Notes: generated from the sequence alone by a model not told the origin. 64,000 nt of DNA from Winogradskyella algicola (GCF_005869935.1 NZ_SZQF01000001.1:124001-188000), one strand, 5' to 3'; shown: positions 38,311 to 49,665, counted from the stretch's first letter. Made by a program: numbers and translations.

Positions 38311-40745
38311 TAGAAGGCATATTGTATTGCTATAATTAAGTTTCTACCTGCCGCAGAAATACCGGATGAATACGGTCTATAGCGTTGGTCAGTAATGTTT
38401 TCTAAACTTCCTGTTAGTGTCAGCTTATCTTTATATTGGTACTGCGCTCTTAAATTGAAAGTATACCAAGAAGGTGAATAAGGGTTACCATTAGAATCCT
38501 TAGCATATAAGTAATCCTTTGACAACTCAGATGGTGCTAATTGATTAAAAGACAATTCATTATTATACACTAAATAGGCATCAAAACTTAATTTGTCTTT
38601 TTTCCAGATAAGATGTGTTCTTCCAAAATTTGGAGCTACATGTCTTACTGGTACTTCTACTCCGTTGTTGTCTTCTGTGCCACCAATAATATTATACTGA
38701 GAGCGTAGTTTTAGAGCTTTAGAAAAATTAACTTCAGCACCAACTTCAAATCCATAAATCCAAGCTTTAGAGGCATTTTGTATGGCTTGTACTGTACTTA
38801 ATTCACCATCATAAACTATTTCGGTTTCGCCATCTATATCATAATCTCTTCTTATGAGTGCATTATCTAAGAAGGTATAATATGTAGCCATATCCAATAC
38901 AACTTTGTTGTCAAAATTTAATTTTAAACCTAATTCACCACTATAAGCATACTCAGGTTTTAAATTATTATTTGGCACCACAACAGAACCTGGTTCAGAA
39001 TCAAACACTTTACCAATATCGTCTATATTAGGTGCTCTAAAAGCTGTTGAGGCATTTAACTTCCATTGTATCATACTACTTGGTGACCATGTAATTCCTG
39101 TAGTACCCGTTAGTGCACCCGTATTGATATTGGTTTCGTTAAAAGGAAGGTTTAAAAAGGCATTGTTAGCTGTAAAATCTGCCTTAGCAATAATTTGATT
39201 ATATCTTAAACCCGATTGCAGTACAAATTTAGAATTTGGTTTATATTTTATGCTAGAATAAGCCGCTAGAGATTGCCATGTTGCACCATCTGGATAGCGC
39301 GTTACATTTGGGACTTTCGTATTGGCTTCAATATTTTCTTCAAATCCTTCAGACCCTACACGATTAAATAAATATTCTAATCCATAGGACATTGTTGTTT
39401 TAGGACTTAATTTTTTCTCTAAATCTAAATTAAAAGATAAAACATCTACGTGCTCTTCTCTTACTTCGCGAATTACAGATTGAAAATCTCTATCTTTTCT
39501 ACTTTCTTTAAAGTTTTGAAAAGCAACTGTTGCTTGGATTTTATCATAAATATTAGAACTGCTACTTGTTTTAGTAACCTGAAGATTACTCATAAACCAG
39601 CGTTGCAGCCCATAATCCCATTCTGCAGATCTTAAAGTTTCACCTCTTGGCCTCACCAATCTATCATACCTTGGATAATCTGATGTTGTGGTAAAAAATA
39701 AACCTAAATCGAATTTTAGATTATCTCTGGGCTCATACCTTACTTTTTGCATTAAATTGATTTGACTATACGCTGTTGGTACTTGTAGCTTTGGGTTGCT
39801 GTTCGCTATAATAACATCTTGCCCATTTTGCCTAACAACATACTCAGGTCTTAAATAATCTTCAGGTCCATGGCTTCCCATTCTTAAATCATCAAAATCT
39901 GTATAGCTAATATTGGTCAAAAAAGCCCATTTTTTGTAACCTAAATTAAAATCGATATGTGACGTTTTTTCATTATTGGCACTTGCATAACGTACCATAG
40001 CATTACCGCTAATTATTGATTCATCTTTGTAAGATAATTGTGGCTTTTTAGTATAAAAACTCATAACACCACCAATAGCATCACTTCCATAAACTACAGA
40101 TCCTGCTCCTAAAGTAACTTCGGTACTTTGAATTGATAAAGGATCTATAGAAATGACATTTTGCAAATTACCTCCTCTAAAAATAGCGTTGTTCATACGG
40201 ACACCATCGACAGAAATAAGTAATCTATTGGTAGAGAAACCACGAATCATTGGGCTACCTCCTCCCATTTGGCTTTTTTGAATAAATACGTTACCTGTAT
40301 TATCTAGTAAGTCTGCACTGGTTTGTGGGTTGGCAAAAGCTATTTCTTTAGCGTTTACATTAACAATAGATTGAGGAATGTCTTTTTTACTTTGCTCAAA
40401 TTTAGAAACAGATATTACAATTTGCTTGAGACCTTCTACTTTTGGTTTTAAATATACAATGAAGTTATTTTGAGAAATTTCAAACTTTCTTATCTCTAAT
40501 TTTTCATATAACAGATTCTGAAAAAAGATAACCTCCCTATCATTAAACTTATCTAAAACAGCATTACCATCAAAGTCTGTAACCTCATATTTAGTTTTCT
40601 TTAAATTATATAAAGAAACACCAGAAATAGGCTGGTTAGTGCCTTCTTCTAAAACTGTTATGGTTTGGGCAAATGTACTATAGAAGCATAAGCACAAAAG
40701 GACACTAAAAATGATATTACATTTTAGTTTTATATACATCTTCAA
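38310..40745 (-). CDS. TonB-dependent receptor, haemoglobin/transferrin/lactoferrin type
   Basis: An 811-residue receptor: signal peptide (ending TFAQ), a CarboxypepD_reg-like domain (TITVLEEGTNQPISGVSLYN), a plug (VISVSKFEQSKKDIPQSI, VFIQKSQMGGGSPMIRGFSTNRLLISVDGVRMNNAIFRGGNLQN, TLGAGSVVYGSDAIGGVMSFYTK) and a barrel with FRAPNIDDIGKVFD and the C-terminal NLIIAIQYAF. The GGGSPMIRGF and SDAIGGVM signatures fit the TonB-dependent haem/transferrin receptor subfamily, so iron or haem uptake is likely. No haem-binding residues were verified. It lies 24 bp downstream of recO with no functional link. Confidence 0.9.
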   Translation of the reverse strand: MKMYIKLKCNIIFSVLLCLCFYSTFAQTITVLEEGTNQPISGVSLYNLKKTKYEVTDFDGNAVLDKFNDREVIFFQNLLYEKLEIRKFEISQNNFIVYLKPKVEGLKQIVISVSKFEQSKKDIPQSIVNVNAKEIAFANPQTSADLLDNTGNVFIQKSQMGGGSPMIRGFSTNRLLISVDGVRMNNAIFRGGNLQNVISIDPLSIQSTEVTLGAGSVVYGSDAIGGVMSFYTKKPQLSYKDESIISGNAMVRYASANNEKTSHIDFNLGYKKWAFLTNISYTDFDDLRMGSHGPEDYLRPEYVVRQNGQDVIIANSNPKLQVPTAYSQINLMQKVRYEPRDNLKFDLGLFFTTTSDYPRYDRLVRPRGETLRSAEWDYGLQRWFMSNLQVTKTSSSSNIYDKIQATVAFQNFKESRKDRDFQSVIREVREEHVDVLSFNLDLEKKLSPKTTMSYGLEYLFNRVGSEGFEENIEANTKVPNVTRYPDGATWQSLAAYSSIKYKPNSKFVLQSGLRYNQIIAKADFTANNAFLNLPFNETNINTGALTGTTGITWSPSSMIQWKLNASTAFRAPNIDDIGKVFDSEPGSVVVPNNNLKPEYAYSGELGLKLNFDNKVVLDMATYYTFLDNALIRRDYDIDGETEIVYDGELSTVQAIQNASKAWIYGFEVGAEVNFSKALKLRSQYNIIGGTEDNNGVEVPVRHVAPNFGRTHLIWKKDKLSFDAYLVYNNELSFNQLAPSELSKDYLYAKDSNGNPYSPSWYTFNLRAQYQYKDKLTLTGSLENITDQRYRPYSSGISAAGRNLIIAIQYAF

Positions 40746-40769
40746 TAAAATCTTTGCGTAATAATTGGC

Positions 40770-41489
40770 TTAATGAAACACTTCATTTAACACTTGTAAT
40801 GACTTCGGTTTCCTAAATCCGTCCAAATGTAATTCAAAATAATGCAATAACACATTCAAAAACTCTTGTCTTTGTTTTGCACTTATTTTAATACTGTGTA
40901 ATGCATCAAAATTTGTGCCTAATAGCTGTTTTAACAATGTTAAACTTTGTCCTGAAATTGAATAAATGCTGTGATTGTTAGACTCAAAAACTCCTGATTC
41001 TAAGTTAAAATAAGGTAAGTCTAAATTTTTATCTTCAGGCTGAAACCCTAGATAACGGGTAAGTTTAAGCAAAAATAATAAGTGAAAATTTGAATACTGT
41101 TCTGAGGTATCAAGGTATTGGAAAGCTATTTCGACATAATTAAAAAGTGCTTCATTTTTTTCTTCTTCCCTTAGAGCATTAGAGAGCACTTCTGAAAGGA
41201 ATAATACAATAGAGCTTTTATATATATTGCTATGTACACTACGATATATGTAGCTGAACTTAACTTCTTTTATACCTTGAAGCGATCTGTTAGATTTGAA
41301 ATTCTCTTCGAATTGGAGTTGAGATAACGCTTGATAATAAATAGTCTTACTACTCCCTTTCCTAGATTTTAAAACTCCTCTGAGAAGATAACTTACAACT
41401 CCGCGCTCTTTAGTGTAGCATTTTATAATAAGGTCATTATCCCTATACCTTAATTTTGAAAGAACAATGCCATGGTTTTTTGTCAGCAT
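40770..41489 (-). CDS. recO: DNA repair protein RecO
   Basis: A 239-residue RecO, which with RecR loads RecA onto SSB-coated DNA. The N-terminal OB fold reads KNHGIVLSKLRYRDNDLIIKCYTKERGVVSYLLRGVLK; the helical C-terminus (LLFLLKLTRYLGFQPEDKN) follows, without the classical zinc Cys motif, as often in Bacteroidota. Length is typical. It is 1 bp from the end of porZ in the same direction, so porZ and recO are probably translationally coupled. A recO-porZ neighbourhood is frequent in flavobacteria. Confidence 0.93.
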   Translation of the reverse strand: MLTKNHGIVLSKLRYRDNDLIIKCYTKERGVVSYLLRGVLKSRKGSSKTIYYQALSQLQFEENFKSNRSLQGIKEVKFSYIYRSVHSNIYKSSIVLFLSEVLSNALREEEKNEALFNYVEIAFQYLDTSEQYSNFHLLFLLKLTRYLGFQPEDKNLDLPYFNLESGVFESNNHSIYSISGQSLTLLKQLLGTNFDALHSIKISAKQRQEFLNVLLHYFELHLDGFRKPKSLQVLNEVFH

Positions 41490-41490
41490 T

Positions 41491-43872
41491 TTATCGCACT
41501 ATAAGAACCTTTAGAACTTTTGTTTCAAACGAATCTAGATCTGATATCATTACTAAATAAACACCTGTTCTAACAATAGCATTTGCTAGATTTTTACCAT
41601 TCCATACTGCAGTACCACCATCTACAGCAAAGTTATAGTTAGCACTAGACGATCTTAAATTTACATTAGACTGCGCTTCTGCAACAAGATTACCTTCAAT
41701 ATCTGTAATCTTAATATTTACATTTTCTGTTAAGCCGCTAATTTTAATGCCTTTATTAATATCGTTTAGGTCATTAAAACCAAGCACGTTGTATTCTGGT
41801 CGTACTGGGTTTGGATATACAAAAGCATTCTCTAGTGTTTCTTCTGGTTTTGAGCCACCAGCTCTAAACGAAAGCATACCCTTAGTAGTAGCGATATACA
41901 CTATACCATTATTGGGATCTAAAGATATATCGGTAATCCGATTAGATGGTAGCGGCGAATTGTCCTTGGTAAAATGATAAATCGTATTCTGTCCATCTGG
42001 TGAAAAATAAAATACACCAGAATCTACTGTACCAACCCACTTATTATTAGATCCATCAGCTTCAATATCTGAAATTGTTTGGGACGCTAAGAGCTCTTGT
42101 GCTAAGCCATCTTCTAAAATTATGATAGAATTCAATGTAGGATTTGGATCATCGAAAAAACCTGATGTATTAAATAAAACCCTTAATCCTGAAAATGTAC
42201 CAACCCAAAGCTGATTACGATTGTCAATTTCCAAGGCTGTTACTCTAGGGAAGGGAAGGTTTTGGTCTTCGGAAGTTATATTCTTTAGAGGGTTAGTTAA
42301 GTTTTCGTTATATGCATACAGCCCATTAGAATAACCTCCTATCCATTTTGTTCCATTATTATCAATGGCAATATCAAAAAAACCGAATTCATCTAACAAG
42401 GCATCTTCTATAATTGATGAAAAATCGTATCCTTGCCAGGTGCCAGAATTTGGATCATAAGATTTTAGAGGATTCGGTGCACGAGCCGTCATACTCCAAA
42501 GCACTCCATTATTATCAAAAGTAGACGCTGAAACTCTTATACTAACTACTTGGGGAGCGTTTGGCACTACTAAAGACTCTAAACCGCTGTTATCTTGATT
42601 GTAAAGGATTGTGGGAGAATTCTCATTAAGTTCTAAAATACCATTTTGAAAAGAACTTATAAATACCTGATTAGGATTAAAGGGATTGACTGATATTTCG
42701 GATAAATTTCTTGCTCCAAAAAGACTATCGTAAGGTATATTTTCCCATATTTCATCCCTTAGATAGCTTAGTCCCCAGGTTCGTTGTGGTGCAGGGTCAA
42801 ATGACTCGGTGTAGTCGCCAAAGCTTGCCCAAACAACTTCTGACTCGGCATTGAGTCTGAATATTTCATTAAATAAAGGTCCATTAGGCTTAATTTCCAC
42901 GTAATTTAAACCATCTGTAATAAGACTTTCTAAAACCCCAAAATCTTTTGTCCCTATGTAAATTCCATTGTTTACTAAAACAGCAGATGAAAAACGGGTG
43001 TCAAAATCTTCATTAGGTATATAACTCGCTATTAATTGAGCTGCTTCATCGTAAACTTGAATTGTATTAATATTTGATATTATTAAATTTTCTCCACTTA
43101 CTTCTGTATCTGTTGGAATTAAGGGTAAAACAAATAATTGAGCGAAACTAGTATTAGTTATTTCAAAAAAAGCTTTATTTGCTCTTACAGCATAAGCTTG
43201 ATCTCCAACTGTGTTGATATTTACGAAATTACCACCTAAAACCGTTTGCCATTGCGCAAAATCTATAAGATTGGGATTACTTAAATCTGCTTTTTTTAGA
43301 CCATTACCGCTAGAGCAGGCAGCAAAAACCTCGTTGTTTAAGACTGTTACTTGATTCACTATAATTTGTGACCCTCCATTACCTAAAAAATAAGTATCCC
43401 CAAATTCTAATCTTTCTAAGTCATAAACTGAAACACCATAATCGGTAGAAATATAAACCAAGCCTTCATGCTCATAGAGATGATTGATTGATTTATTGGC
43501 TGGTGTAATGTTTTCTTTCTCTAAAATATCTACAATAGTTAATACTGAGCCATCGATTTCAGAATATACTTCTAAAAGGCCTGTTTCATAACCTACAACC
43601 AGATATTGAAATTCTTCACTGTAGAGAATGGTAGTAATCTGTTCTCCAGAAAGTCCTTCAACAGTTGTTATTGTAGCTATTTCTTCGGTTAAAGTATCAT
43701 ACTCAAACACCGCATTTTGAGCTGCAGCATAGATCTTATTAGGACCACTAACAACATCTACAATATCATTATAGGAGAAATGTGCTTGCCATAATGCAGA
43801 AAAATCTTGTGCGTCTATATGAAGGGATAAACCAAAAAAGAAAAGTAAAAGTTTAAAAACAGTTTTACGCAT
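41491..43872 (-). CDS. porZ: T9SS component PorZ (beta-propeller protein)
   Basis: A 793-residue exported protein from the ATG at 43872 (MRKTVFKLLLFFFGLSLHIDAQ, signal peptide); an in-frame ATG at 43890 would add six residues before the signal and is less likely. Two seven-bladed propellers are suggested by repeated two-component-regulator propeller blades (LYEHEGLVYISTDYGVSVYDL, NQVFISSFQNGILELN, GTKWIGGYSNGLYAYN, NKWVGTVDSGVFYFSPDG). The C-terminal domain starts at YPNPVRPEYNVLGF and resembles a sorting domain. PorZ presents anionic LPS to the sortase PorU in the T9SS attachment complex, which fits the several T9SS cargo proteins in this window. Confidence 0.9.
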   Translation of the reverse strand: MRKTVFKLLLFFFGLSLHIDAQDFSALWQAHFSYNDIVDVVSGPNKIYAAAQNAVFEYDTLTEEIATITTVEGLSGEQITTILYSEEFQYLVVGYETGLLEVYSEIDGSVLTIVDILEKENITPANKSINHLYEHEGLVYISTDYGVSVYDLERLEFGDTYFLGNGGSQIIVNQVTVLNNEVFAACSSGNGLKKADLSNPNLIDFAQWQTVLGGNFVNINTVGDQAYAVRANKAFFEITNTSFAQLFVLPLIPTDTEVSGENLIISNINTIQVYDEAAQLIASYIPNEDFDTRFSSAVLVNNGIYIGTKDFGVLESLITDGLNYVEIKPNGPLFNEIFRLNAESEVVWASFGDYTESFDPAPQRTWGLSYLRDEIWENIPYDSLFGARNLSEISVNPFNPNQVFISSFQNGILELNENSPTILYNQDNSGLESLVVPNAPQVVSIRVSASTFDNNGVLWSMTARAPNPLKSYDPNSGTWQGYDFSSIIEDALLDEFGFFDIAIDNNGTKWIGGYSNGLYAYNENLTNPLKNITSEDQNLPFPRVTALEIDNRNQLWVGTFSGLRVLFNTSGFFDDPNPTLNSIIILEDGLAQELLASQTISDIEADGSNNKWVGTVDSGVFYFSPDGQNTIYHFTKDNSPLPSNRITDISLDPNNGIVYIATTKGMLSFRAGGSKPEETLENAFVYPNPVRPEYNVLGFNDLNDINKGIKISGLTENVNIKITDIEGNLVAEAQSNVNLRSSSANYNFAVDGGTAVWNGKNLANAIVRTGVYLVMISDLDSFETKVLKVLIVR

Positions 43873-43940
43873 TATAAATTGTTTGCTCAAATATATTTAA
43901 TAGTAACGATAATATTACGCTAATCATATAATATGTAACA

Positions 43941-43974
43941 AAAAAAGCTTCCATTTGTTAATGGAAGCTTTTTT
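43941..43974. terminator. Terminator downstream of gdhA
   Basis: A perfect 14-bp stem (AAAAAAGCTTCCAT / ATGGAAGCTTTTTT) with a TTGTTA loop, in the gap before porZ's start and after gdhA's stop on the minus strand. Confidence 0.9.
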
Positions 43975-43991
43975 ATATTTTAAATTTTTAA

Positions 43992-45401
<1,410 letters not shown>

Positions 45402-45517
45402 TTATTTTTTTTATATTCTCAATTATTTTTTAAATATTTCGGTATTGTAATAAAATTCTTCTCCCTAAAAGAAATTTGCATTTTATCCGTTTTATTTTGT
45501 AGTTCGTCGAGTTTTTA

Positions 45518-45525
45518 TATATTTG
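45518..45525 (+). promoter_or_regulatory. -7 element of the promoter for the gene at 45555
   Basis: TATATTTG matches TAnnTTTG, 30 bp before the ATG at 45555; together with the gdhA promoter it makes a divergent promoter region. Confidence 0.65.
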
Positions 45526-45554
45526 TTCGGCAACCGCTTAATCATAAGTGTTAT

Positions 45555-46358
45555 ATGGCAAAACATATTAATAAACTAATAATGTTGTTTGGGTTGATAT
45601 TTACAATTCAAACTTCTTCTGCCCAATTGGGTTTCTCTCACGAAATAGGTGCATTTGTAGGAGCGGTTGCTTTTCAATCTGACTTTGGTGTTAGAAATGA
45701 TTTTGAAACCAATTCTGGTAATACTGGTATTGCCTTAGGTATTGTGCACTACATTAATTTTGCGTACAGAGCAGATTGTAATTGCTATAGTACTGACACC
45801 TATTTTAACGACCACTTTAAATTAAGAAGCGAAATTTCCTGGAATAAAACTCCCCTAGAGCATTTTGGCAAATGGGTAGATGATGCAAGAACAAGTGTTG
45901 ATGCAGATAAGTTAAGAGCACATAGTGGTGAGGCTGAAAACTGGGATATTGGTATGCAATTAGAATATTTCCCAAGAAGTATTAGGGCTTTCTCAGCAGG
46001 CGCTTATTCTTTTGCTCCTTTTGCGGCTGTTGGTGCTCACTTTGTATCGTTTAATCCAAATGTTGAGACTACCTATGGAGATGGTAATATTTTAAACAAC
46101 AACAACTTTTACACACCTTGGGACAATGTTTCTGAAGGTGATCCTTTTGTAAGTGCAGAATCTGGATCTACATGGTCTGTAGTTGCTAGTGTGGGAACAC
46201 GCTACAAACTTACAATACTGTCTGACTTGTTTGTAGAGTTAAGATGGCAATATTATTTTGATGATTTCATTGATGGATTAAACCACAAGCTTTCATCTAA
46301 CAAAGCTAATGACTGGAACCTTTGGCTAAACTTTGGTTACATTTACTACTTAGATTAA
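45555..46358 (+). CDS. Outer-membrane protein of the THC0290_0291-like family
   Basis: A 267-residue exported protein. The start at 45555 (MAKHINKLIMLFGLIFTIQT, signal peptide ending SAQ) was chosen since a promoter element lies 30 bp upstream and the longer frame from 45357 runs through both divergent promoters. The mature part starts LGFSHEIGAFVGAVAFQSDFG, which I recognise from conserved flavobacterial membrane proteins, followed by NSGNTGIALGIVHYINFAYRADCNCYSTDTYFNDHFKLR in pieces and a closing beta-strand WNLWLNFGYIYYLD. It is probably a beta-barrel in the outer membrane. Its function is unknown. Confidence 0.85.
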   Translation: MAKHINKLIMLFGLIFTIQTSSAQLGFSHEIGAFVGAVAFQSDFGVRNDFETNSGNTGIALGIVHYINFAYRADCNCYSTDTYFNDHFKLRSEISWNKTPLEHFGKWVDDARTSVDADKLRAHSGEAENWDIGMQLEYFPRSIRAFSAGAYSFAPFAAVGAHFVSFNPNVETTYGDGNILNNNNFYTPWDNVSEGDPFVSAESGSTWSVVASVGTRYKLTILSDLFVELRWQYYFDDFIDGLNHKLSSNKANDWNLWLNFGYIYYLD

Positions 46359-46368
46359 CATTGAGCAT

Positions 46369-47508
46369 TTAACCAATTGCCTGTTTTAAATCGTTTATAA
46401 GATCTTCCTTATCCTCTATTCCAACACTCAATCGTATTAATGAGTCAACAACTCCTGTTTTTTCGCGTTCCTCTTTTGGTATACTTGCATGTGTCATACT
46501 TGCTGGATGACCAGCTAAAGACTCAACACCACCAAGAGATTCAGCAAGTGTGAAGATTTTAAGATTCTCAACTATTTTAATGGCTTCCTTATAATTGTTT
46601 CCTTTAGTTGTAAAAGAAACCATACCACCAAAATCTTTCATTTGCGATTTTGCAATGTCATGATTAGGATGATTTTCTAAGCCTGGCCAGTATACGTTTT
46701 CAATTTTTGGATGACTTATTAAAAACTCAGCAACTGCTTTACCGTTTTCACAATGACGCTGCATCCTAACATGTAAAGTTTTTATACCCCTTAGAACCAA
46801 AAAAGCATCTTGAGGACCGCAAACGGCTCCGCTTGCATTTTGAATAAAATACAGCTTCTCTGCTAATTCTTTATCTCTAATAACTAAGGCACCCATTACC
46901 ACATCACTGTGACCGCCTAAATATTTAGTAGCAGAATGCATTACAATGTCTGCTCCCAACTCTAATGGTTGTTGCAGGTACGGAGTTGCAAACGTATTAT
47001 CTATAGCTAACAACAAATTATATTTTTTAGAAATTTGTGAAACAGCTTTTATGTCAATGATATTCATCATTGGGTTTGTTGGAGTTTCCACCCAAATGAG
47101 TTTGGTCTTGTTACTTATATAGTTTTCAATTTTATCTAATTTACCCATTCCTATGAAGTGAAACTTGATTCCAAAATCCTCATATATTTTAGTAAAAAGC
47201 CTGTATGTGCCACCATATAAATCATTTGTAGAAATCACCTCGTCACCTGGTTTTAACAATTTTAATACTGCGTCAATCGCTGCCAAGCCAGAGCCAAAAG
47301 CCAACCCGAAATTTCCGTTTTCTAAACTTGCGAAAGATTGTTCAAGAGCATGTCTTGTAGGATTGTGAGTTCGAGAATACTCATAGCCTTTGTGATTACC
47401 TGGTGATGTTTGAGCAAATGTAGTGGTCTGATAGATTGGTGGCATTACAGATCCATAAGCTGTATCGTGCTTTTGACCTCCATGAATAGTTTTTGTGTTA
47501 AATTTCAT
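46369..47508 (-). CDS. metB: Trans-sulfuration PLP enzyme (cystathionine gamma-synthase/lyase type)
   Basis: A 379-residue Cys/Met-metabolism PLP enzyme. The PLP-binding Lys195 is in the signature DIVMHSATKYLGGHSDVVMG; other conserved segments are YEYSRTHNPTRHALEQ, FGSGLAAIDAVLKLLKPGD, ETPTNPMMNIIDI and the C-terminal SLGGVESLAGHPASMTHAS. It transfers or removes sulfur between homoserine esters, cysteine and cystathionine; synthase and lyase cannot be separated by eye, so metB is a provisional name. The start at 47508 (MKFNTKTIHGG) replaces an in-frame ATG at 47577 that lies in the promoter region (TAAATTTG at 47575-47582). No riboswitch was recognised in its leader. Confidence 0.9.
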   Translation of the reverse strand: MKFNTKTIHGGQKHDTAYGSVMPPIYQTTTFAQTSPGNHKGYEYSRTHNPTRHALEQSFASLENGNFGLAFGSGLAAIDAVLKLLKPGDEVISTNDLYGGTYRLFTKIYEDFGIKFHFIGMGKLDKIENYISNKTKLIWVETPTNPMMNIIDIKAVSQISKKYNLLLAIDNTFATPYLQQPLELGADIVMHSATKYLGGHSDVVMGALVIRDKELAEKLYFIQNASGAVCGPQDAFLVLRGIKTLHVRMQRHCENGKAVAEFLISHPKIENVYWPGLENHPNHDIAKSQMKDFGGMVSFTTKGNNYKEAIKIVENLKIFTLAESLGGVESLAGHPASMTHASIPKEEREKTGVVDSLIRLSVGIEDKEDLINDLKQAIG

Positions 47509-47626
47509 TATAATTTCTAAATGGTTTATCTTAATCGTGGTAACTTTACAGAAACAAGGTTCTTTAAGGCATAACAAATTTAATCTATAATTCGTTCTTA
47601 AATAAGCACTACAACACCTTTAATGA

Positions 47627-48355
47627 ATGATTAACAAAAACCACATTTCGCTTTTATTTCTATACTTAACTTTATTTTTTTCATGCAGTAATGAAACGAA
47701 GACTATAAGTTTTGAAAACAATTCATATGAAAATCATTACGAAGCCGATATTTCTGTTTCTATTGATGAGGCTATTGGCAATAGTGAAGTGAGCAAGATT
47801 ATAAACTTCAAAATAAAGGAAGCTATAATTTCAACACTAAGTGATGTCACAAAAAAAACAAGTCTAGAGTCTGTCTTAGAAGATTTTGATGCTGAATTTA
47901 TAACTTTCAAAAAACAATTTCCAGAAGCATCTCATCCTGCTTGGGAACTACACATAGAAACCGAAAAGGTTTATCAGTCAGAAGAAATCATAACTTTATC
48001 CATTAACACCTATGAGTTTAAAGGTGGTGCTCACGGAAATGATAAAATTAAATTTTTAAATCTTAATGCTAATACAGGTGAGGTTTACAACCTCAGTGAC
48101 ATTGTAAATAATTCAGACGGTTTTAAGGCACTGGCTAAGGACCATTTTTTAAAATCTATTGATGTCGATAAAGAAAACAATCAAATAGAAGATTACTTTT
48201 TTGGAAAAACATTTCAATTACCTGAAAATATTGGCTTTAGTGACGATGGGTTAGTATTCTTATACAACGTGTATGAAGTTGCTTCTTACGACCAAGGTTA
48301 CACAGAGTTTGTTATTCCGTTTGATGCGGTTGAATCTTATCTAAAAGTTGAATAA
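47627..48355 (+). CDS. DUF3298/DUF4163 (RsiV-like) lipoprotein
   Basis: A 242-residue lipoprotein: lipobox FFSC with Cys20, then a DUF4163-like part (~35-115) and a DUF3298 part (~125-240) recognised by INTYEFKGGAHGNDKIKFLNLNANTGEVYNLSDIV in pieces, and DDGLVFLYNVYEVASYDQGYTEFVIPFDAV. This domain pair also forms the extracytoplasmic lysozyme-binding part of RsiV, but here there is no anti-sigma segment. It probably sits in the periplasm and binds a ligand such as lysozyme or peptidoglycan; this is by analogy only. Confidence 0.87.
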   Translation: MINKNHISLLFLYLTLFFSCSNETKTISFENNSYENHYEADISVSIDEAIGNSEVSKIINFKIKEAIISTLSDVTKKTSLESVLEDFDAEFITFKKQFPEASHPAWELHIETEKVYQSEEIITLSINTYEFKGGAHGNDKIKFLNLNANTGEVYNLSDIVNNSDGFKALAKDHFLKSIDVDKENNQIEDYFFGKTFQLPENIGFSDDGLVFLYNVYEVASYDQGYTEFVIPFDAVESYLKVE

Positions 48356-48424
48356 GCATTCTATAAATATTCGCATTAAAAGTCCGTTCTTTGCGACGTT
48401 ATAAATACAAGCTCAAAAAACGCT

Positions 48425-48778
48425 ATGAAAAAAATCTATCATCTAAGCACTTGTGACACTTGCAAAAGAATAATTAACGACCTTAATCTACCTGAGGATT
48501 TTCAGTTTCGGGATATAAAGACCGAAGCTATTACAGAAAAACAGATTGAGGAAATGCGTAGCTTAACTGACAGTTACGAAAGTCTTTTTAGTAAACGTGC
48601 GAGACTGTATAAAGAGTTAGATTTAAAGAACAAATCTCTTACAGAAGACGATTATAAAAACTACATACTAGAGCACTATACTTTTCTTAAAAGACCTGTG
48701 GTAATTTTTAATGACACTATTTTTATTGGCAACTCTAAAAAAGTAGTTGAAGCGGCAAAAAAAGCAATACATGGATAG
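48425..48778 (+). CDS. ArsC/Spx-family thioredoxin-fold protein
   Basis: A 117-residue protein of the arsenate reductase (ArsC/YffB/Spx) family: a thioredoxin fold opening with IYHLSTCDTCKRI (CxxC at residues 10 and 13), a conserved FQFRDIKTEAITEKQIEEM and LKRPVVIFNDTIFIGNSKKVVEAA. In ArsC the first Cys is catalytic and an Arg triad binds arsenate; not all Arg residues are obvious here, so a general thiol reductase or a regulator is equally possible. No ars genes are nearby. Its stop overlaps the start of the transporter gene by 8 bp, so the two are translated together. Confidence 0.87.
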   Translation: MKKIYHLSTCDTCKRIINDLNLPEDFQFRDIKTEAITEKQIEEMRSLTDSYESLFSKRARLYKELDLKNKSLTEDDYKNYILEHYTFLKRPVVIFNDTIFIGNSKKVVEAAKKAIHG

Positions 48779-49664
48779 TAGAAAGTATGCGTTAGTTGCA
48801 CTGTTTACGGTACAGCTTTTATACGGTCTTAACTATACTATTGCTAAAACCGTAATGAACGAAAATTACATTAAACCATTTGGGTTTGTACTCTTACGAG
48901 TAATAGGTGCAACTGTTCTATTTTGGTTAATAAGCTTCTTTTTTCCTAAAGAAAAAATTGAAAAGAAAGATTATATCAAATTTGTAGTAGCTGCTATATT
49001 TGGTATGGTAGTAAATCTTTTATTCTTTTTTAAAGGTTTAGAATACACATCACCTATACATGCCTCTTCCATTATGACCATTATTCCGGTGATTATCCTT
49101 ATACTTTCTTCCTATTTTCTAAAAGAGAAAATAACCTCAAAAAAAATTATAGGTATCGTCATTGCGCTATGTGGTGCCCTTGTTCTAACCATTTATGGAA
49201 AATCTGGTAGAGCAGGCGACAATATACTATTGGGTAATTTTCTTATCCTAATTAATGCCATTTCGTATAGTATATACGTAATTCTAATAAAAAAACTTAC
49301 TGAAAAATACCATCCAGTTACATTTATAAAATGGCTATTTTTAATTGGTTTGTTTATGCTAATCCCTTTTGGCTATAATGAATTAGGAGAAGTGCAATGG
49401 CAATCATTTACCCCTTATATTACATTCTCTGTAATCTTTGTAGTTGTTGGTGCGACCTTTGGTACTTATCTTTTAAATCCTTTTGCACTAAGCCAGCTAA
49501 AAGCCTCAACTGTTGGCATTTTTATTTACCTTCAACCTGTTATAGCTGCACTTTATGCACTTGCTGTTGGAGCTGATTTTATAGATGCAATAAAAATCGG
49601 AGCCATGGTTCTTATTTTTACAGGTGTATATTTAGTGACTATGAAACGAAAGCAGAAAAAGTAG
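48771..49664 (+). CDS. EamA/DMT-superfamily transporter
   Basis: A 297-residue membrane protein with ten predicted transmembrane helices in two EamA repeats (~5-140 and ~150-290). Typical parts are LYGLNYTIAKTVMNE, FFKGLEYTSPIHASSIMTIIPVIILI and the second-repeat ATFGTYLLNPFALSQLKASTVGIFIYLQPVIAALYAL. The ATG at 48771 is preferred to an in-frame ATG at 48747, which would add residues lying in the arsC-like coding region. DMT transporters export amino acids or other metabolites; the substrate is unknown. It overlaps the ArsC-like gene by 8 bp and ends 1 bp before the next gene's TTG start. Confidence 0.92.
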   Translation: MDSRKYALVALFTVQLLYGLNYTIAKTVMNENYIKPFGFVLLRVIGATVLFWLISFFFPKEKIEKKDYIKFVVAAIFGMVVNLLFFFKGLEYTSPIHASSIMTIIPVIILILSSYFLKEKITSKKIIGIVIALCGALVLTIYGKSGRAGDNILLGNFLILINAISYSIYVILIKKLTEKYHPVTFIKWLFLIGLFMLIPFGYNELGEVQWQSFTPYITFSVIFVVVGATFGTYLLNPFALSQLKASTVGIFIYLQPVIAALYALAVGADFIDAIKIGAMVLIFTGVYLVTMKRKQKK

Positions 49665-49665
49665 T

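Noticed and set aside
47509..47626. SAM-type riboswitch upstream of the metB-like gene
   Set aside because: The leader has no recognisable SAM-I, SAM-II or SAH motif and only about 70 nt between promoter and start.
48425..48778. Arsenic-resistance gene arsC as a firm call
   Set aside because: The family also contains Spx- and YffB-type proteins, no ars genes are adjacent, and the Arg triad is not obvious.
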